Assembly (NCBI GenBank): GCA_964469055.1
Contig: CAYXXN010000021.1
Coordinates: forward strand, 1-24,912
Length of the DNA: 24,912 bases
Source of the DNA: CAYXXN01 sp964469055
GTDB lineage: Bacteria; Acidobacteriota; Thermoanaerobaculia; Multivoradales; JAHEKO01
Direction: 5' to 3'
The notes beneath the pieces are model-generated. The model saw nothing but the letters and a program-made list of their open reading frames with translations, had not been told where the DNA came from and searched no databases. Position numbers and translations under genes: made by a program. Within the stretch, counting starts at the first letter, position 1. Every line of letters begins with the position of its first letter. Shown here piece after piece: positions 17,137-24,912 of this stretch.

Positions 17137-19761
17137 ATGGACAAGCGATTCGATCCCGCGAGCTACGAGAGCAAGTGGCAGCAGTGGTGGGACGAGCGTG
17201 GGTTCTTCGTCCCCGAGGCCCCGTCGTCGAAACCACCCTTCTGCATCATGATCCCGCCGCCCAACGTGACCGGCCGGCTGCACATGGGTCACGCCCTGCA
17301 GTCGACCCTCCAGGACCTGCTGACCCGCTGGCGGCGCATGCAGGGCTGCAACGCCTTGTGGCTGCCTGGCACCGACCACGCGGGCATCGCCACGCAGCTC
17401 ATGGTGGAGCGACAGCTCGCGGCCGAAGGGACCAGCCGCACGGCGCTCGGGCGCGAGCGCTTCCTCGAGCGTATGTGGGCTTGGAACGCGGAGCACCATG
17501 GCGAGATCCGAGCCCAGCTCGATCGGTTGGGGGCGAGTTGCGATTGGACGCGGGAGCGCTTCACGCTGGACGAGGCTCTGTCGCGGGCCGTCCGTGCCGC
17601 CTTCGTCCGGCTCTACCGCGAGGGGCTGATCTATCGCGGTGACTACATGGTGAACTGGTCGCCGGCGCTCGACACGGCGATCTCCGATCTCGAGGTCGAG
17701 ATGCGGGAAGTCCGCGGCCAGCTCGTCTTCATCGCCTATCCCGTCGCGGGGTCGACGGAGAGCCTGGTCGTCGCGACGACCCGTCCCGAAACGATGCTGG
17801 GGGACACGGCGCTGGCCGTGCACCCGAGCGACGAGCGCTACCGCCACCTGGTCGGCGCCGAGGTCGTGCTGCCGCTCGTCGGCCGGCGGCTGCCCGTGAT
17901 CGCCGATGAGGCCGTGGAGCCCGCCTTCGGCACCGGGGTGGTCAAGGTGACCCCATTCCACGATCCAGCGGATTTCGAGATCGGCCGCCGCCACGGCCTC
18001 CCGGCGGTGCAGGTCATCGACCGCCATGGGCGGATGACGGCCGAGGCGGGCGAGGGCTTCGCCGGCCTCGATCGCTTCGTGGCCCGCGACGCCGTCGTCG
18101 CGCGGCTCGGCGCCGAGGGACGCCTGGTCAAGGTGGAGGAGCACGTGCACAACGTCGGCCACTGCCAGCGCAGCGGCGTGCCGGTCGAGCCGTTGATCTC
18201 GACGCAGTGGTTCTGCGACGTCTCCGGGATGGCGGCTCGTGCCTTCCAGGGGGAGGAGGGCGGCCGCCGGCTCGAGCTCGTGCCCGACAGCTGGGAGAAG
18301 ACCTGGGAGCACTGGCTGACGCACATCCGCCCCTGGTGCATCTCCCGCCAGCTGTGGTGGGGGCACCGCATTCCGGCCTGGCATACGGCGGACGGCCGCT
18401 GCGTCGTCGCGCACGACGCCGCAGAGGCCGGAGCCCTGGCCGACGGCGCCGCCCTCGAGCAGGACCCCGACGTGCTCGACACCTGGTTCTCCTCGGCCCT
18501 GTGGCCCTTCTCGACCCTCGGCTGGCCGGACGAGACGGTCGATCTGGCCACCTTCTACCCGACGAGCGTGCTGGTCACCGGGTCGGACATCCTGTTCTTC
18601 TGGGTGGCGCGCATGGTCATGGCAGGACTGCACTTCACAGATCGGCTGCCGTTCGCGACGGTCCACCTGACCGGCCTGATCCGCGACGCCGAGGGCCGCA
18701 AGATGTCGAAGACGCAAGGCAACGTCGTCGACCCGCTCGATCTCGTCGAGGAGTTCGGGGCCGACGCGCTGCGTTTCACCCTCGCCGCCCTCGACAGCCC
18801 CGGCCGCGACGTCCCGCTCGACCGCGAGCGGATGGCGGGATATCGGGCCTTCGGCAACAAGATCTGGAACGCGGTGCGCTTCAGCCTGGCGCGAACCGCG
18901 GGCTCGGTCGTCCAGGTCGGCCTCGATCCGTCGTCCCTGGCGGCGCCGGAGCGCTGGATCCTGTCCCGCCTCTCCCGGGTCGAGCGCGAGGTCAACGGCA
19001 AGCTGGAGGCCTTCCGCTTCGACGAGGCCTGCCGGGCGCTCTACGCCTTCTTCTGGGGCGAGCTCTGCGACTGGTACATCGAGCTCGTCAAGCCCGCCCT
19101 CGGCGGCGAGGCTCCCCGCCCGCGGGCCGGTGACGTGCTGCTGACGGCGCTCGAGCGCAGCCTCCGGCTGCTGCACCCCGTCATGCCGTTCTTGACCGAG
19201 GAACTTTGGCAACGCTTGCCGGGCCGCGAGGCCATCCACCCGGAGACCATCGTGCTGGCCCCGTATCCCGCCGGCGAGAGCGCTTGGGAGGACGACGCGG
19301 TCGAGGCCCACATGGCGAGCTGGATGGCCCTCGTCACCTGGGTGCGCAACCGGCGCGCCGAGCTGCGCCTCGGACCGAAGTTGGCGCTCGACGCGGCTCT
19401 CGAGACCGCCGATCAGGTGCTGGCGTCGTTCCTCGACGAACAGGGGCTCCTGGCGCGGACCCTCGCCAGTCTCGCCACTTGGCGCTTGGCGCCGCCGCCG
19501 CCGACCGCCACCCGCGACCACGTGGGATCGGTGCTCATCGGCTTGGACGCGCCGGGCCGCGACCTGGAAGCCGAAGAACGCGCCCGGCTCGACGAGGAGC
19601 TGCGCGGGATCGCCGAGCAGCTACTGCGCGTCGAGTCCCTGCTCGCCGACCCCAGTTTCCTGGCGCGGGCGCCCGGCGAGGTCGTGGAGCGGAACCGCTC
19701 GCGGTTGGCCTCCCTGCGCGAGCGACGGGCGAGCCTCGAAGAGCGCAGCCTTCGGCCGTGA
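17137..19761 (+). CDS. valS: Valine--tRNA ligase
   Basis: ValRS charges tRNA-Val and edits Thr. The 874-residue class I synthetase starts MDKRFDPASYESKWQQWW and contains PPPNVTGRLHMGHAL with the HIGH-type motif HMGH at 49-52. The CP1 editing domain shows TTRPETMLGDTALAVHP and GTGVVKVTPFHDPADFE. Then come SRQLWWGHRIPAW, the DTWFSSALWPFSTLGWP segment and the KMSKTQGN loop from K522. The anticodon-binding domain follows, and a C-terminal coiled-coil arm (about 810-874) rich in Glu/Arg/Leu, as in other ValRS. The ATG at 17137 has GAGG upstream. It overlaps the next gene by 4 bp (GTGA). Length and motifs are normal. The long opposite-strand frame (16921-19521) is a shadow. Confidence 0.98.
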   Translation: MDKRFDPASYESKWQQWWDERGFFVPEAPSSKPPFCIMIPPPNVTGRLHMGHALQSTLQDLLTRWRRMQGCNALWLPGTDHAGIATQLMVERQLAAEGTSRTALGRERFLERMWAWNAEHHGEIRAQLDRLGASCDWTRERFTLDEALSRAVRAAFVRLYREGLIYRGDYMVNWSPALDTAISDLEVEMREVRGQLVFIAYPVAGSTESLVVATTRPETMLGDTALAVHPSDERYRHLVGAEVVLPLVGRRLPVIADEAVEPAFGTGVVKVTPFHDPADFEIGRRHGLPAVQVIDRHGRMTAEAGEGFAGLDRFVARDAVVARLGAEGRLVKVEEHVHNVGHCQRSGVPVEPLISTQWFCDVSGMAARAFQGEEGGRRLELVPDSWEKTWEHWLTHIRPWCISRQLWWGHRIPAWHTADGRCVVAHDAAEAGALADGAALEQDPDVLDTWFSSALWPFSTLGWPDETVDLATFYPTSVLVTGSDILFFWVARMVMAGLHFTDRLPFATVHLTGLIRDAEGRKMSKTQGNVVDPLDLVEEFGADALRFTLAALDSPGRDVPLDRERMAGYRAFGNKIWNAVRFSLARTAGSVVQVGLDPSSLAAPERWILSRLSRVEREVNGKLEAFRFDEACRALYAFFWGELCDWYIELVKPALGGEAPRPRAGDVLLTALERSLRLLHPVMPFLTEELWQRLPGREAIHPETIVLAPYPAGESAWEDDAVEAHMASWMALVTWVRNRRAELRLGPKLALDAALETADQVLASFLDEQGLLARTLASLATWRLAPPPPTATRDHVGSVLIGLDAPGRDLEAEERARLDEELRGIAEQLLRVESLLADPSFLARAPGEVVERNRSRLASLRERRASLEERSLRP

Positions 19762-20543
19762 CCTTCGCCGCCTATCGCGCCGACCTCGCGCGGCATCGTT
19801 TGGACGAGAACGTCGTCGCCCTCTCGACCGTCGATTCGACGAATCGTTTCGCGCGCGCCCTCGTCCATCGTCTGGGGGCGAGCTGTCCGCCGACCACGGT
19901 GCTGGCCTGGGGGCAGCGCGCGGGCCGGGGGCGGCTGGGAAGGAGTTGGGCTTCGCCGGAGGGCCGCGGAATCTACGCCTCGCTGGTGCGCCAGGTTGGT
20001 TCCGAGAATCTGTTGGCGGTGCCGCTCTTGACGGGCGTCGGACTGGCCACCGGCATCGGTCGGGTCACGGGGCTTCCCTGTCGCCTCAAGTGGCCCAACG
20101 ACGTGCTGGTCGGCGGACGCAAGTTGGCCGGCGTCTTGATCGAGTCGGTGGGCGGCCCCGCACGCGACGTGACTTGCGCGGTCATCGGCTTCGGCGTCAA
20201 CGTGTCCCACGACCAGATCGAGTTGCCGCTCGGGGCGACCTCGGTCGAGCTCGAGACCGGCTCGCCCGCGGCCTTGGTACCGCTGATCGCGGCGTTGGTT
20301 GCGGCGGTCGACGACGAGCTGGGGCGCGCGGGAGAGGAGGGCTATGCTGTGGCCCGTTTCGCCGAGCTCATGGCCCACCGCATCGGCGACCGCCTGACCT
20401 GCCGGATGGCCGGCGGGTCCCTCACCGGGGAGCTGGCAGGATTCGAGCGCCGCGGTTTCCTGCGGCTCATCGTCGCCGGTCGCGAACGCCTCGTCGCGGC
20501 AGCGGAGCTCGAGGGACCGGCGACCGAGGAGCCGGCATGCTGA
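19758..20543 (+). CDS. birA: Biotin--[acetyl-CoA-carboxylase] ligase, catalytic domain only
   Basis: The protein transfers biotin via biotinyl-AMP to carboxylase carrier domains. The GTG at 19758 overlaps the valS stop (GTGA) and gives 261 residues. Landmarks are STVDSTNRFA, the biotinyl-AMP loop GRGRLGRSWASPEGRGIYASL, and KWPNDVLVGGRKLAGVLIES with the catalytic-loop lysine. It ends in a small SH3-like C-terminal domain. The N-terminal winged-helix of repressor-type BirA is missing, so this is a monofunctional ligase and not a biotin operon repressor. The frame upstream of 19758 is a valS shadow. It overlaps coaX by 7 bp. Pairing of birA with coaX is common in bacteria. Confidence 0.95.
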   Translation: MTFAAYRADLARHRLDENVVALSTVDSTNRFARALVHRLGASCPPTTVLAWGQRAGRGRLGRSWASPEGRGIYASLVRQVGSENLLAVPLLTGVGLATGIGRVTGLPCRLKWPNDVLVGGRKLAGVLIESVGGPARDVTCAVIGFGVNVSHDQIELPLGATSVELETGSPAALVPLIAALVAAVDDELGRAGEEGYAVARFAELMAHRIGDRLTCRMAGGSLTGELAGFERRGFLRLIVAGRERLVAAAELEGPATEEPAC

Positions 20544-21301
20544 TCGCCATCGACATCGGCAACACCAACGTCGTGCTCGGTGTCTTCGACGGCACCCGGC
20601 TCGTCGCCCACTTCCGTCTGACCAGCGACACCAAACGGACGACCGACGAGTACGGTGCCCTCGCCATGGGTCTCTTCGCGGGCCGCGGCCTCGACCCGGC
20701 GGCCGCCGAGGGCGTGATCGTCGCTTCGGTCGTGCCGCCGCTCAATCCCACCTTCGATCGGCTGGCCCGGAACTACTTCGGTCGGCCACCGATCTTCGTC
20801 GAGCCTGGCGTTCGCACCGGGCTGGCGATCCGCTACGACAATCCAGCCGAGGTCGGCGCCGACCGCGTTGTCAACGCGGTGGCGGCGCGCGAGCTCTACG
20901 GAGCGCCGGTCGTCGTCGTCGATTTCGGCACCGCCACGACCTTCGACATCGTCAACCCGGCCGGTGAATACGCGGGGGGGATCATCTGCCCGGGTCTGAC
21001 GATCTCCGCCGACGCTTTGTTCTCGCACGCCTCGCGGCTCACCAGGGTCGACGTCCAACGGCCGGAGCGGTTGGTGGCGAGTCACACCGCCGGTGCCGTG
21101 CAGTCCGGCCTCTACTACGGTTATGTGGCCCTCGTGGACGGAATCCTCGAGCGCCTGAAAGCGGAGATCGCGGGTCTGGAGACGGTGGTCGCCACCGGCG
21201 GCGACGCCGAGCTGATCGCCGGCGGCTCGCGGCACATCGGACAGGTGAACCCGGACTTGACGCTGCTCGGGCTGCGGCTCGTCTATGAGCGCAACCGCTG
21301 A
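20537..21301 (+). CDS. coaX: Type III pantothenate kinase
   Basis: CoaX phosphorylates pantothenate, the first step of CoA synthesis, in the ASKHA fold and is not feedback-inhibited by CoA in characterised members. The 254-residue protein begins MLIAIDIGNTNVVLGVFDG (phosphate 1 motif) and has IVASVVPPLN, NPAEVGADRVVNAVAARE, VVVDFGTATTFDIVN (phosphate 2 motif), GGIICPGL and VVATGGDAELI. The ATG at 20537 lies inside the end of birA and is preceded by GAGGAG six bases upstream. It overlaps the following unknown gene by 17 bp. It supplies CoA for use by the acyl-CoA dehydrogenases among others; that link is general and not specific to this locus. Confidence 0.97.
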   Translation: MLIAIDIGNTNVVLGVFDGTRLVAHFRLTSDTKRTTDEYGALAMGLFAGRGLDPAAAEGVIVASVVPPLNPTFDRLARNYFGRPPIFVEPGVRTGLAIRYDNPAEVGADRVVNAVAARELYGAPVVVVDFGTATTFDIVNPAGEYAGGIICPGLTISADALFSHASRLTRVDVQRPERLVASHTAGAVQSGLYYGYVALVDGILERLKAEIAGLETVVATGGDAELIAGGSRHIGQVNPDLTLLGLRLVYERNR

Positions 21302-21938
21302 CGAGGCGGAGCACGCCTACTTCCAGGCGATCGAGGCCGCGTTCGTGCGGCTGCGGGGCTCGCCGTTCCTGCTCTCGCCGGCCGATTGGCGCCTGGCGCA
21401 GGATTGGTATCGGCGCGGCGTGCCGCTCGAGCTCGTCGATCGGGCGCTGGCCGAGACCTTCGCGCGCCGCGCCGAGCGGGGCGTGACCGAGAAGGTGCAG
21501 AGTCTCCGCTACTGCCGCCACGCCGTGGAGGCGGCTTGGGCCGCTCGCCGCGAGCTGGGCGTCGCGGCCCTTGCGGGTCGAGCCGATCCACTCCTCGTGC
21601 GCCCACGGCTGCTCGCGCTCGCCGCGGCCTTGCCGCCCGCGGCGAGCGTCCATTTCGGCCCCCGCCTGGTCGGCCTCGAGGGCGAAGCGCCGGCGGTCGA
21701 GGAGGCGCTCGCCGCCCTCGACCGCGAGCTGGTGGCGGCGGCGGCGAGCGCGCTCGAGGCGAGCGACCAAGCAGCGCTCGAGGCTGAGGTGGAGGTGGCG
21801 CTCGGCGACCTCGCCCGGCGGTTGCCGGCGCAGGAGTTGGCCGACTGCCGCCGTCGCCTGCGAGCGCAGGCGGTCCGGCGGCGGGCGGGGCTCCCTCAGC
21901 TCTCACTGTTCTCACCGGACGCCCAGCCGGGCCCCTGA
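21285..21938 (+). CDS. Uncharacterised helical protein with C-terminal beta-clamp-binding motif QLSLF
   Basis: I do not recognise a named family. The 217 residues look soluble and mostly helical. The N-terminal part (about 8-90) reads YFQAIEAAFVRLRG, SPFLLSPADWRLAQDWY, GVPLELVDRALAETF and a Cys-containing SLRYCRHAVEAAW. The middle (about 90-185) is rich in Ala/Glu/Leu. An Arg-rich helix then leads to GLPQLSLFSP, with QLSLF at 205-209, an exact match to the bacterial clamp-binding consensus QL(S/D)LF. The start at 21285 (ATG) overlaps the end of coaX by 17 bp, so it is probably coupled to coaX. It lies 45 bp before comEC. The tail suggests recruitment to the DNA polymerase III beta clamp, hence a role in replication, repair or recombination; this is inference from a pentapeptide. 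Codon use is like its neighbours. Confidence 0.88.
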   Translation: MSATADEAEHAYFQAIEAAFVRLRGSPFLLSPADWRLAQDWYRRGVPLELVDRALAETFARRAERGVTEKVQSLRYCRHAVEAAWAARRELGVAALAGRADPLLVRPRLLALAAALPPAASVHFGPRLVGLEGEAPAVEEALAALDRELVAAAASALEASDQAALEAEVEVALGDLARRLPAQELADCRRRLRAQAVRRRAGLPQLSLFSPDAQPGP

Positions 21939-21968
21939 CGACCCCGGGAAGGCTCGCCGTCGGCGCCG

Positions 21969-21983
21969 CGTCTAGTCGAGACG
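21969..21983 (+). other. Small hairpin abutting the comEC start codon
   Basis: CGTCT (21969-21973) and AGACG (21979-21983) form a 5-bp stem with a 5-nt loop, ending directly before the comEC ATG. No Shine-Dalgarno is visible here. It may simply be chance in GC-rich sequence; if real it would keep comEC translation low. Confidence 0.25.
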
Positions 21984-24239
21984 ATGGCGAGAGCCGAAGC
22001 TCGCGACAGCCTGACGCGACTGGCCGGCGCGCCGGCCGTGGCGCCGGTGGCCGTGTTCCTGCTCACCTTGTGGCTCACGGACCGCGTCGCTGTCCCCTCC
22101 ATCCTGGGGGCCGTCGCTCTCCTCGGCACGGCCCTCGCGGCCCCGGGGGCCCTGCGTCGCTCCCTGGCGCCCGCGGCGCTCGGCTTGGTGGTGGGCTGGG
22201 CGTCGGCGGCCGATGCCCCGCCGCCGGATGGCGAGCGGCCCACGCTCCTGGTCGCTCGGCTCGACGGCCGCTGGCGGCGCGACGACGACGGCTCCTCGGT
22301 CTGGCTGCTCAGCAGCCACTATCGGCAAGGGCGGGCCGTTCGCCCCTGGCGGGACCGGGTCCTGCTCGTGCTCCCGCCGGGAGTCGAGCCTCCGGCCGCC
22401 ACTGAGCTGCGGGTACAGGGCTATGTGCGACGCGCGCCGGCGCTCGCGGGCCCCGCGCCGGTAGCGCCGGCACCCTGGAGTGTGTGGGTCAAGTCGGGGG
22501 CCTTCGTACGCTCCGAGGGCGTCGCCGCGGTGGGGCCGGCTAGGTGGTCTCGGGCCGCGGCGGCGCGTGTCGACGGCGCCCTGCTGGCTCACGGCAGCTC
22601 GCCAGGGATCCAGCTCGCGCGGGCCCTGGTCGTGGGAGAGAGCCGGGCGCTACCGGAGAGCTGGCTCCACGGGCTGCGACGCACCGGCTTGAGCCACGCC
22701 ATTTCTCTCTCCGGCTTGCACGTGGCGCTCGTGGCAGCGTTGGGTCTACGGCTCGGCTCGGCGTTGCCCGCCGTGCTGCGCTGGTCGCTGGCGAGTGCGG
22801 CGGTGGCCCTCTACGTGCTGGTGGGTGGAGGCTGCCCGAGCCTGCTGCGAGCAGCGGCGATGGCCGCGGTGCCGGTCGCGGCGTGGGCTGTCGGGCGGCG
22901 CGGCGGCAGCCTCAACGCGCTGGCCGTCGTGGCGGGGGCGCTCGCCCTCGCCCGACCGCGCTGGGTGGCGGACTTGGGCTTTCAGCTCACGGTGCTCGCT
23001 ACCGCCGGGCTGATCTGGGCGGGACCGCGGCTGGCCGCCGCGTGGCCGGCCCTGCCGCCCCGGCTCACCCGTAGCCTGGGCGCCACCCTCGGGGCGCAGC
23101 TCTTCACCTTGCCGACGGTGCTCGCGACCTTCCGCCTGGCGACGCCCTGGGCGCCTCTCTGGAACCTGCTGGCCGTACCCTGGCTGGCCGTCGCTCTCGC
23201 CGGCGCGCTCGGCTTCGCCGGCTTGGCCGCAGTCGCCGGCGACCGGGTCCGCTGCCTCGTTCCCGTCGTCGACCTCCTGGCGGCGCCCTTCGGTTGGCCG
23301 GCGAAACTCCCCCCGCGAGGAGTCTGGCCGGTCGCTCTCGACGGCGGGACTGCCGTCGCCTTGACGGCGCTCGGCCTGTGGCTCCTCCTGCGACCGCGGC
23401 GCCTCGCGTGGGCTTCGGCCCTAGGCCTCGGTTGCGTGCTGTTGGCGCCCAGCCGCGAGGGCGCGCCGGAGCTACACCTGTTGGACGTCGGCCAGGGGGA
23501 CGCCATCCTGCTGCGCGACGGCCCGCGGGCGGTGCTCGTCGATGGCGGCGGCTGGCGACACGGCGACATCGCCTCAAGGGTCACCGTACCAGCGCTCGCG
23601 GCGCTGCAGGTCCGGCGCCTGGACGCGATCGTGCTGACGCACCCCGACGACGACCACTGTCGGGGCCTGGCGCAGCTCGCGGGCCTGATCCGGGTCGAAG
23701 CGCTCTGGGTCGCTCCCGGCTGGCCGGCCAACGAGTGTTTGCGTCGGCTTTCCACCCGACCGGGGCTGCGGCTTCTTCCCTGGCAGGGCGGGGAGCGCCG
23801 GGCCGTGGGGAGGTGGACCCTGGAGGCACTCCCAACCGCCAGCACGACCCTAGCGGGCGACAACGATCGTTCGCTCGTGTTGATGGCGACCGCCGGCGAG
23901 CGTCGGGTGTTGCTGACCGGCGATCTCGAGGCGGCGGGGGAGCGGGCCCTCCTCGATGCCGCTCCCGGCGGAGCGCTGCGCGCCCAGGTCCTCAAGGTGG
24001 CCCACCACGGCAGCCGCACCTCGTCGACCGAGCCCTTGCTCGACGCCGTCCGACCGCAGCTCGCTTTGGTGTCGGCGGGACGCGACAACCGCTTCGGGCA
24101 CCCGGCCCCCGAGATCGTGGAGCGGCTGCGCCGCCGTGGGATCCGGCTGTTGCGCACTGACCGCGACGGCTGGGTCCGCCTGCGCTTTCCAGTCGACGGG
24201 CCTCTGGAGATCGCCACGCCGGCCGCGCCGCCCGGCTGA
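21984..24239 (+). CDS. comEC: ComEC/Rec2-family DNA internalisation protein
   Basis: ComEC forms the inner-membrane channel that takes up single-stranded DNA in natural transformation. The 751-residue protein has the full three-part layout. N-terminal membrane helices and an OB-like soluble domain (about 70-190) come first. The Competence domain follows with GLSHAISLSGLHVALVAALGL and a series of hydrophobic helices (about 235-490). Last is a C-terminal metallo-beta-lactamase-like domain with LHLLDVGQGDAILL, LTHPDDDHCRGL (metal ligands), LLTGDLE and LKVAHHGSRTSS. The metal-binding residues look complete, so nuclease activity is possible. The ATG at 21984 lacks a clear Shine-Dalgarno. Upstream is the QLSLF-tailed unknown gene, downstream miaA. 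No other competence genes are in the window, so transformability is not proven. Confidence 0.96.
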   Translation: MARAEARDSLTRLAGAPAVAPVAVFLLTLWLTDRVAVPSILGAVALLGTALAAPGALRRSLAPAALGLVVGWASAADAPPPDGERPTLLVARLDGRWRRDDDGSSVWLLSSHYRQGRAVRPWRDRVLLVLPPGVEPPAATELRVQGYVRRAPALAGPAPVAPAPWSVWVKSGAFVRSEGVAAVGPARWSRAAAARVDGALLAHGSSPGIQLARALVVGESRALPESWLHGLRRTGLSHAISLSGLHVALVAALGLRLGSALPAVLRWSLASAAVALYVLVGGGCPSLLRAAAMAAVPVAAWAVGRRGGSLNALAVVAGALALARPRWVADLGFQLTVLATAGLIWAGPRLAAAWPALPPRLTRSLGATLGAQLFTLPTVLATFRLATPWAPLWNLLAVPWLAVALAGALGFAGLAAVAGDRVRCLVPVVDLLAAPFGWPAKLPPRGVWPVALDGGTAVALTALGLWLLLRPRRLAWASALGLGCVLLAPSREGAPELHLLDVGQGDAILLRDGPRAVLVDGGGWRHGDIASRVTVPALAALQVRRLDAIVLTHPDDDHCRGLAQLAGLIRVEALWVAPGWPANECLRRLSTRPGLRLLPWQGGERRAVGRWTLEALPTASTTLAGDNDRSLVLMATAGERRVLLTGDLEAAGERALLDAAPGGALRAQVLKVAHHGSRTSSTEPLLDAVRPQLALVSAGRDNRFGHPAPEIVERLRRRGIRLLRTDRDGWVRLRFPVDGPLEIATPAAPPG

Positions 24240-24267
24240 GGCGACGGCGAGCGCCGAGGGCGGCCCG

Positions 24268-24273
24268 TACAAT
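24268..24273 (+). promoter_or_regulatory. Possible -10 element immediately before miaA
   Basis: TACAAT, a five-of-six match to the -10 consensus, sits only seven bases before the miaA GTG. Transcription would begin at or next to the start codon, giving a leaderless transcript. No -35-like hexamer is found 17 bp upstream. Confidence 0.4.
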
Positions 24274-24280
24274 AGCCGTC

Positions 24281-24912
24281 GTGGCCGACTACTTGGTGCT
24301 CGTCGGCCCCACCGCCAGCGGCAAGAGCGCCCTCGCCCTAAAGCTCGCAGCCGCTAGCGGCGCGGAGATCGTCAGCGCCGACGCGTTCCAAGTCTATCGC
24401 GGCTTCGACATCGGCACCGCCAAGCCCGACCCGGAGGATCGCCGGCGCGTGGCTCACCATCTCATCGACATCCTCGAGGCCGATGAGCAGTACTCGGCCG
24501 GGGCCTTCGCCGCGCGTGCGGCAACGGCGATCGCCGGCGCGCGAGCCCGCGGCCGGCTGCCGATCGTCGTGGGTGGTAGCGGCCTCTACGTGCGGGCGCT
24601 CTGCGAGGGCCTGAGCCCCATGCCGGCCGTGCCGCGCGAGGTGCGCGAGCGCTGGCGGGCCCGCCTGGCCATCGAGGGCCTCGGTTTGCTGCGGCGCGAG
24701 CTCGAGGCTCGAGACCCGCAGAGCGCGGCGCGCACCGCGCCCGGCGACACGCAACGCACTCTGCGCGCCCTCGAGCTGCACGAGGCCACCGGCGTCCCCT
24801 GGTCGAAGTGGATCGAGCTGCGGGGGAGACCCGTCCCCCTCCTCCCCGCGGTCATCGGTTTGACCGTGCCGAGAACCGTCCTGTACGATCGCATCCGTAC
24901 TCGCCTTCGCGA
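24281..24912 (+). CDS. miaA: tRNA dimethylallyltransferase MiaA, partial at right edge
   Basis: MiaA adds the dimethylallyl group to A37 of tRNAs reading UNN codons. The GTG at 24281 starts M(V)ADYLVLVGPTASGKSALA, with the P-loop GPTASGKS. It is followed by the SADAFQVYRGFDIGTAKP substrate segment (the family usually has SADSxQVY, here Ala in place of Ser), HHLIDILEADEQYSAGAFA, and the VVGGSGLYVRALCEGL motif. About 210 residues are visible of a usual 300, and the frame is open at the window end. No Shine-Dalgarno is visible; a -10-like TACAAT lies just upstream, so a leaderless mRNA is possible. Confidence 0.95.
   Translation, partial: MADYLVLVGPTASGKSALALKLAAASGAEIVSADAFQVYRGFDIGTAKPDPEDRRRVAHHLIDILEADEQYSAGAFAARAATAIAGARARGRLPIVVGGSGLYVRALCEGLSPMPAVPREVRERWRARLAIEGLGLLRRELEARDPQSAARTAPGDTQRTLRALELHEATGVPWSKWIELRGRPVPLLPAVIGLTVPRTVLYDRIRTRLR

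Noticed and set aside
16921..19521. 866-residue minus-strand open frame across valS
   Set aside because: It is the GC-driven mirror of valS, with no domains.

Overview
The window is very GC-rich, gene-dense bacterial chromosome with short intergenic gaps, many 4-20 bp gene overlaps, and a mix of ATG, GTG and TTG starts. The Acidobacteriota-style Ser/Thr kinase (PknB-like N-terminus followed by one membrane helix), the NtrX-like regulator and the overall composition suggest an Acidobacteriota-like organism (Thermoanaerobaculia/Holophagae type). This assignment is inference, because no rRNA gene or other phylogenetic marker was compared. Nothing in the window looks recently transferred: there is no transposase, integrase, tRNA, CRISPR array or phage gene.

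Left half (1-10781, all minus strand). This is a conserved translation/RNA-metabolism block. Read in transcription order it is rimP, nusA, infB, ylxP (DUF503), rbfA, a DHH-family phosphoesterase (nrnA-like), truB, rpsO and pnp, followed by a membrane-anchored Ser/Thr kinase that runs off the left edge. The gene order matches the classical nusA-infB operon of many bacteria. It joins ribosome maturation (RimP, RbfA), transcription elongation (NusA), initiation (IF-2), tRNA modification (TruB) and RNA decay (PNPase, NrnA-like). A consensus-like sigma70 promoter (TTGGCG-17-TATAAT) lies upstream of rimP. It is followed, within the presumed leader, by a textbook intrinsic terminator about 40 nt before rimP, which suggests attenuation of the whole operon. 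Between pnp and the kinase is a six-copy array of the palindromic heptamer GGTNACC at an exact 11-bp period.

Divergent intergenic region (10782-11075). It carries the rimP promoter and attenuator on the minus strand. On the plus strand it carries a near-perfect sigma54 (-24/-12) promoter in front of degP.

Right half (11076-24912, all plus strand). The order is: a Do/HtrA periplasmic protease; an NtrX-like sigma54-activating response regulator; two paralogous acyl-CoA dehydrogenases; a CheY-like response regulator with a conserved-looking helical C-terminus; valS; a birA-type biotin ligase without an HTH domain; coaX; an uncharacterised 217-aa protein ending in a perfect beta-clamp-binding pentapeptide (QLSLF); comEC; and the start of miaA, cut by the right edge. 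Many neighbours overlap (regulator/acyl-CoA dehydrogenase, valS/birA, birA/coaX, coaX/hypothetical), so translational coupling is likely.

Most genes are housekeeping. The points most worth a second look are the 11-bp GGTNACC array, the rimP-nusA leader terminator, the sigma54 promoter on degP next to a sigma54 activator gene, and the QLSLF-tailed unknown protein between coaX and comEC.
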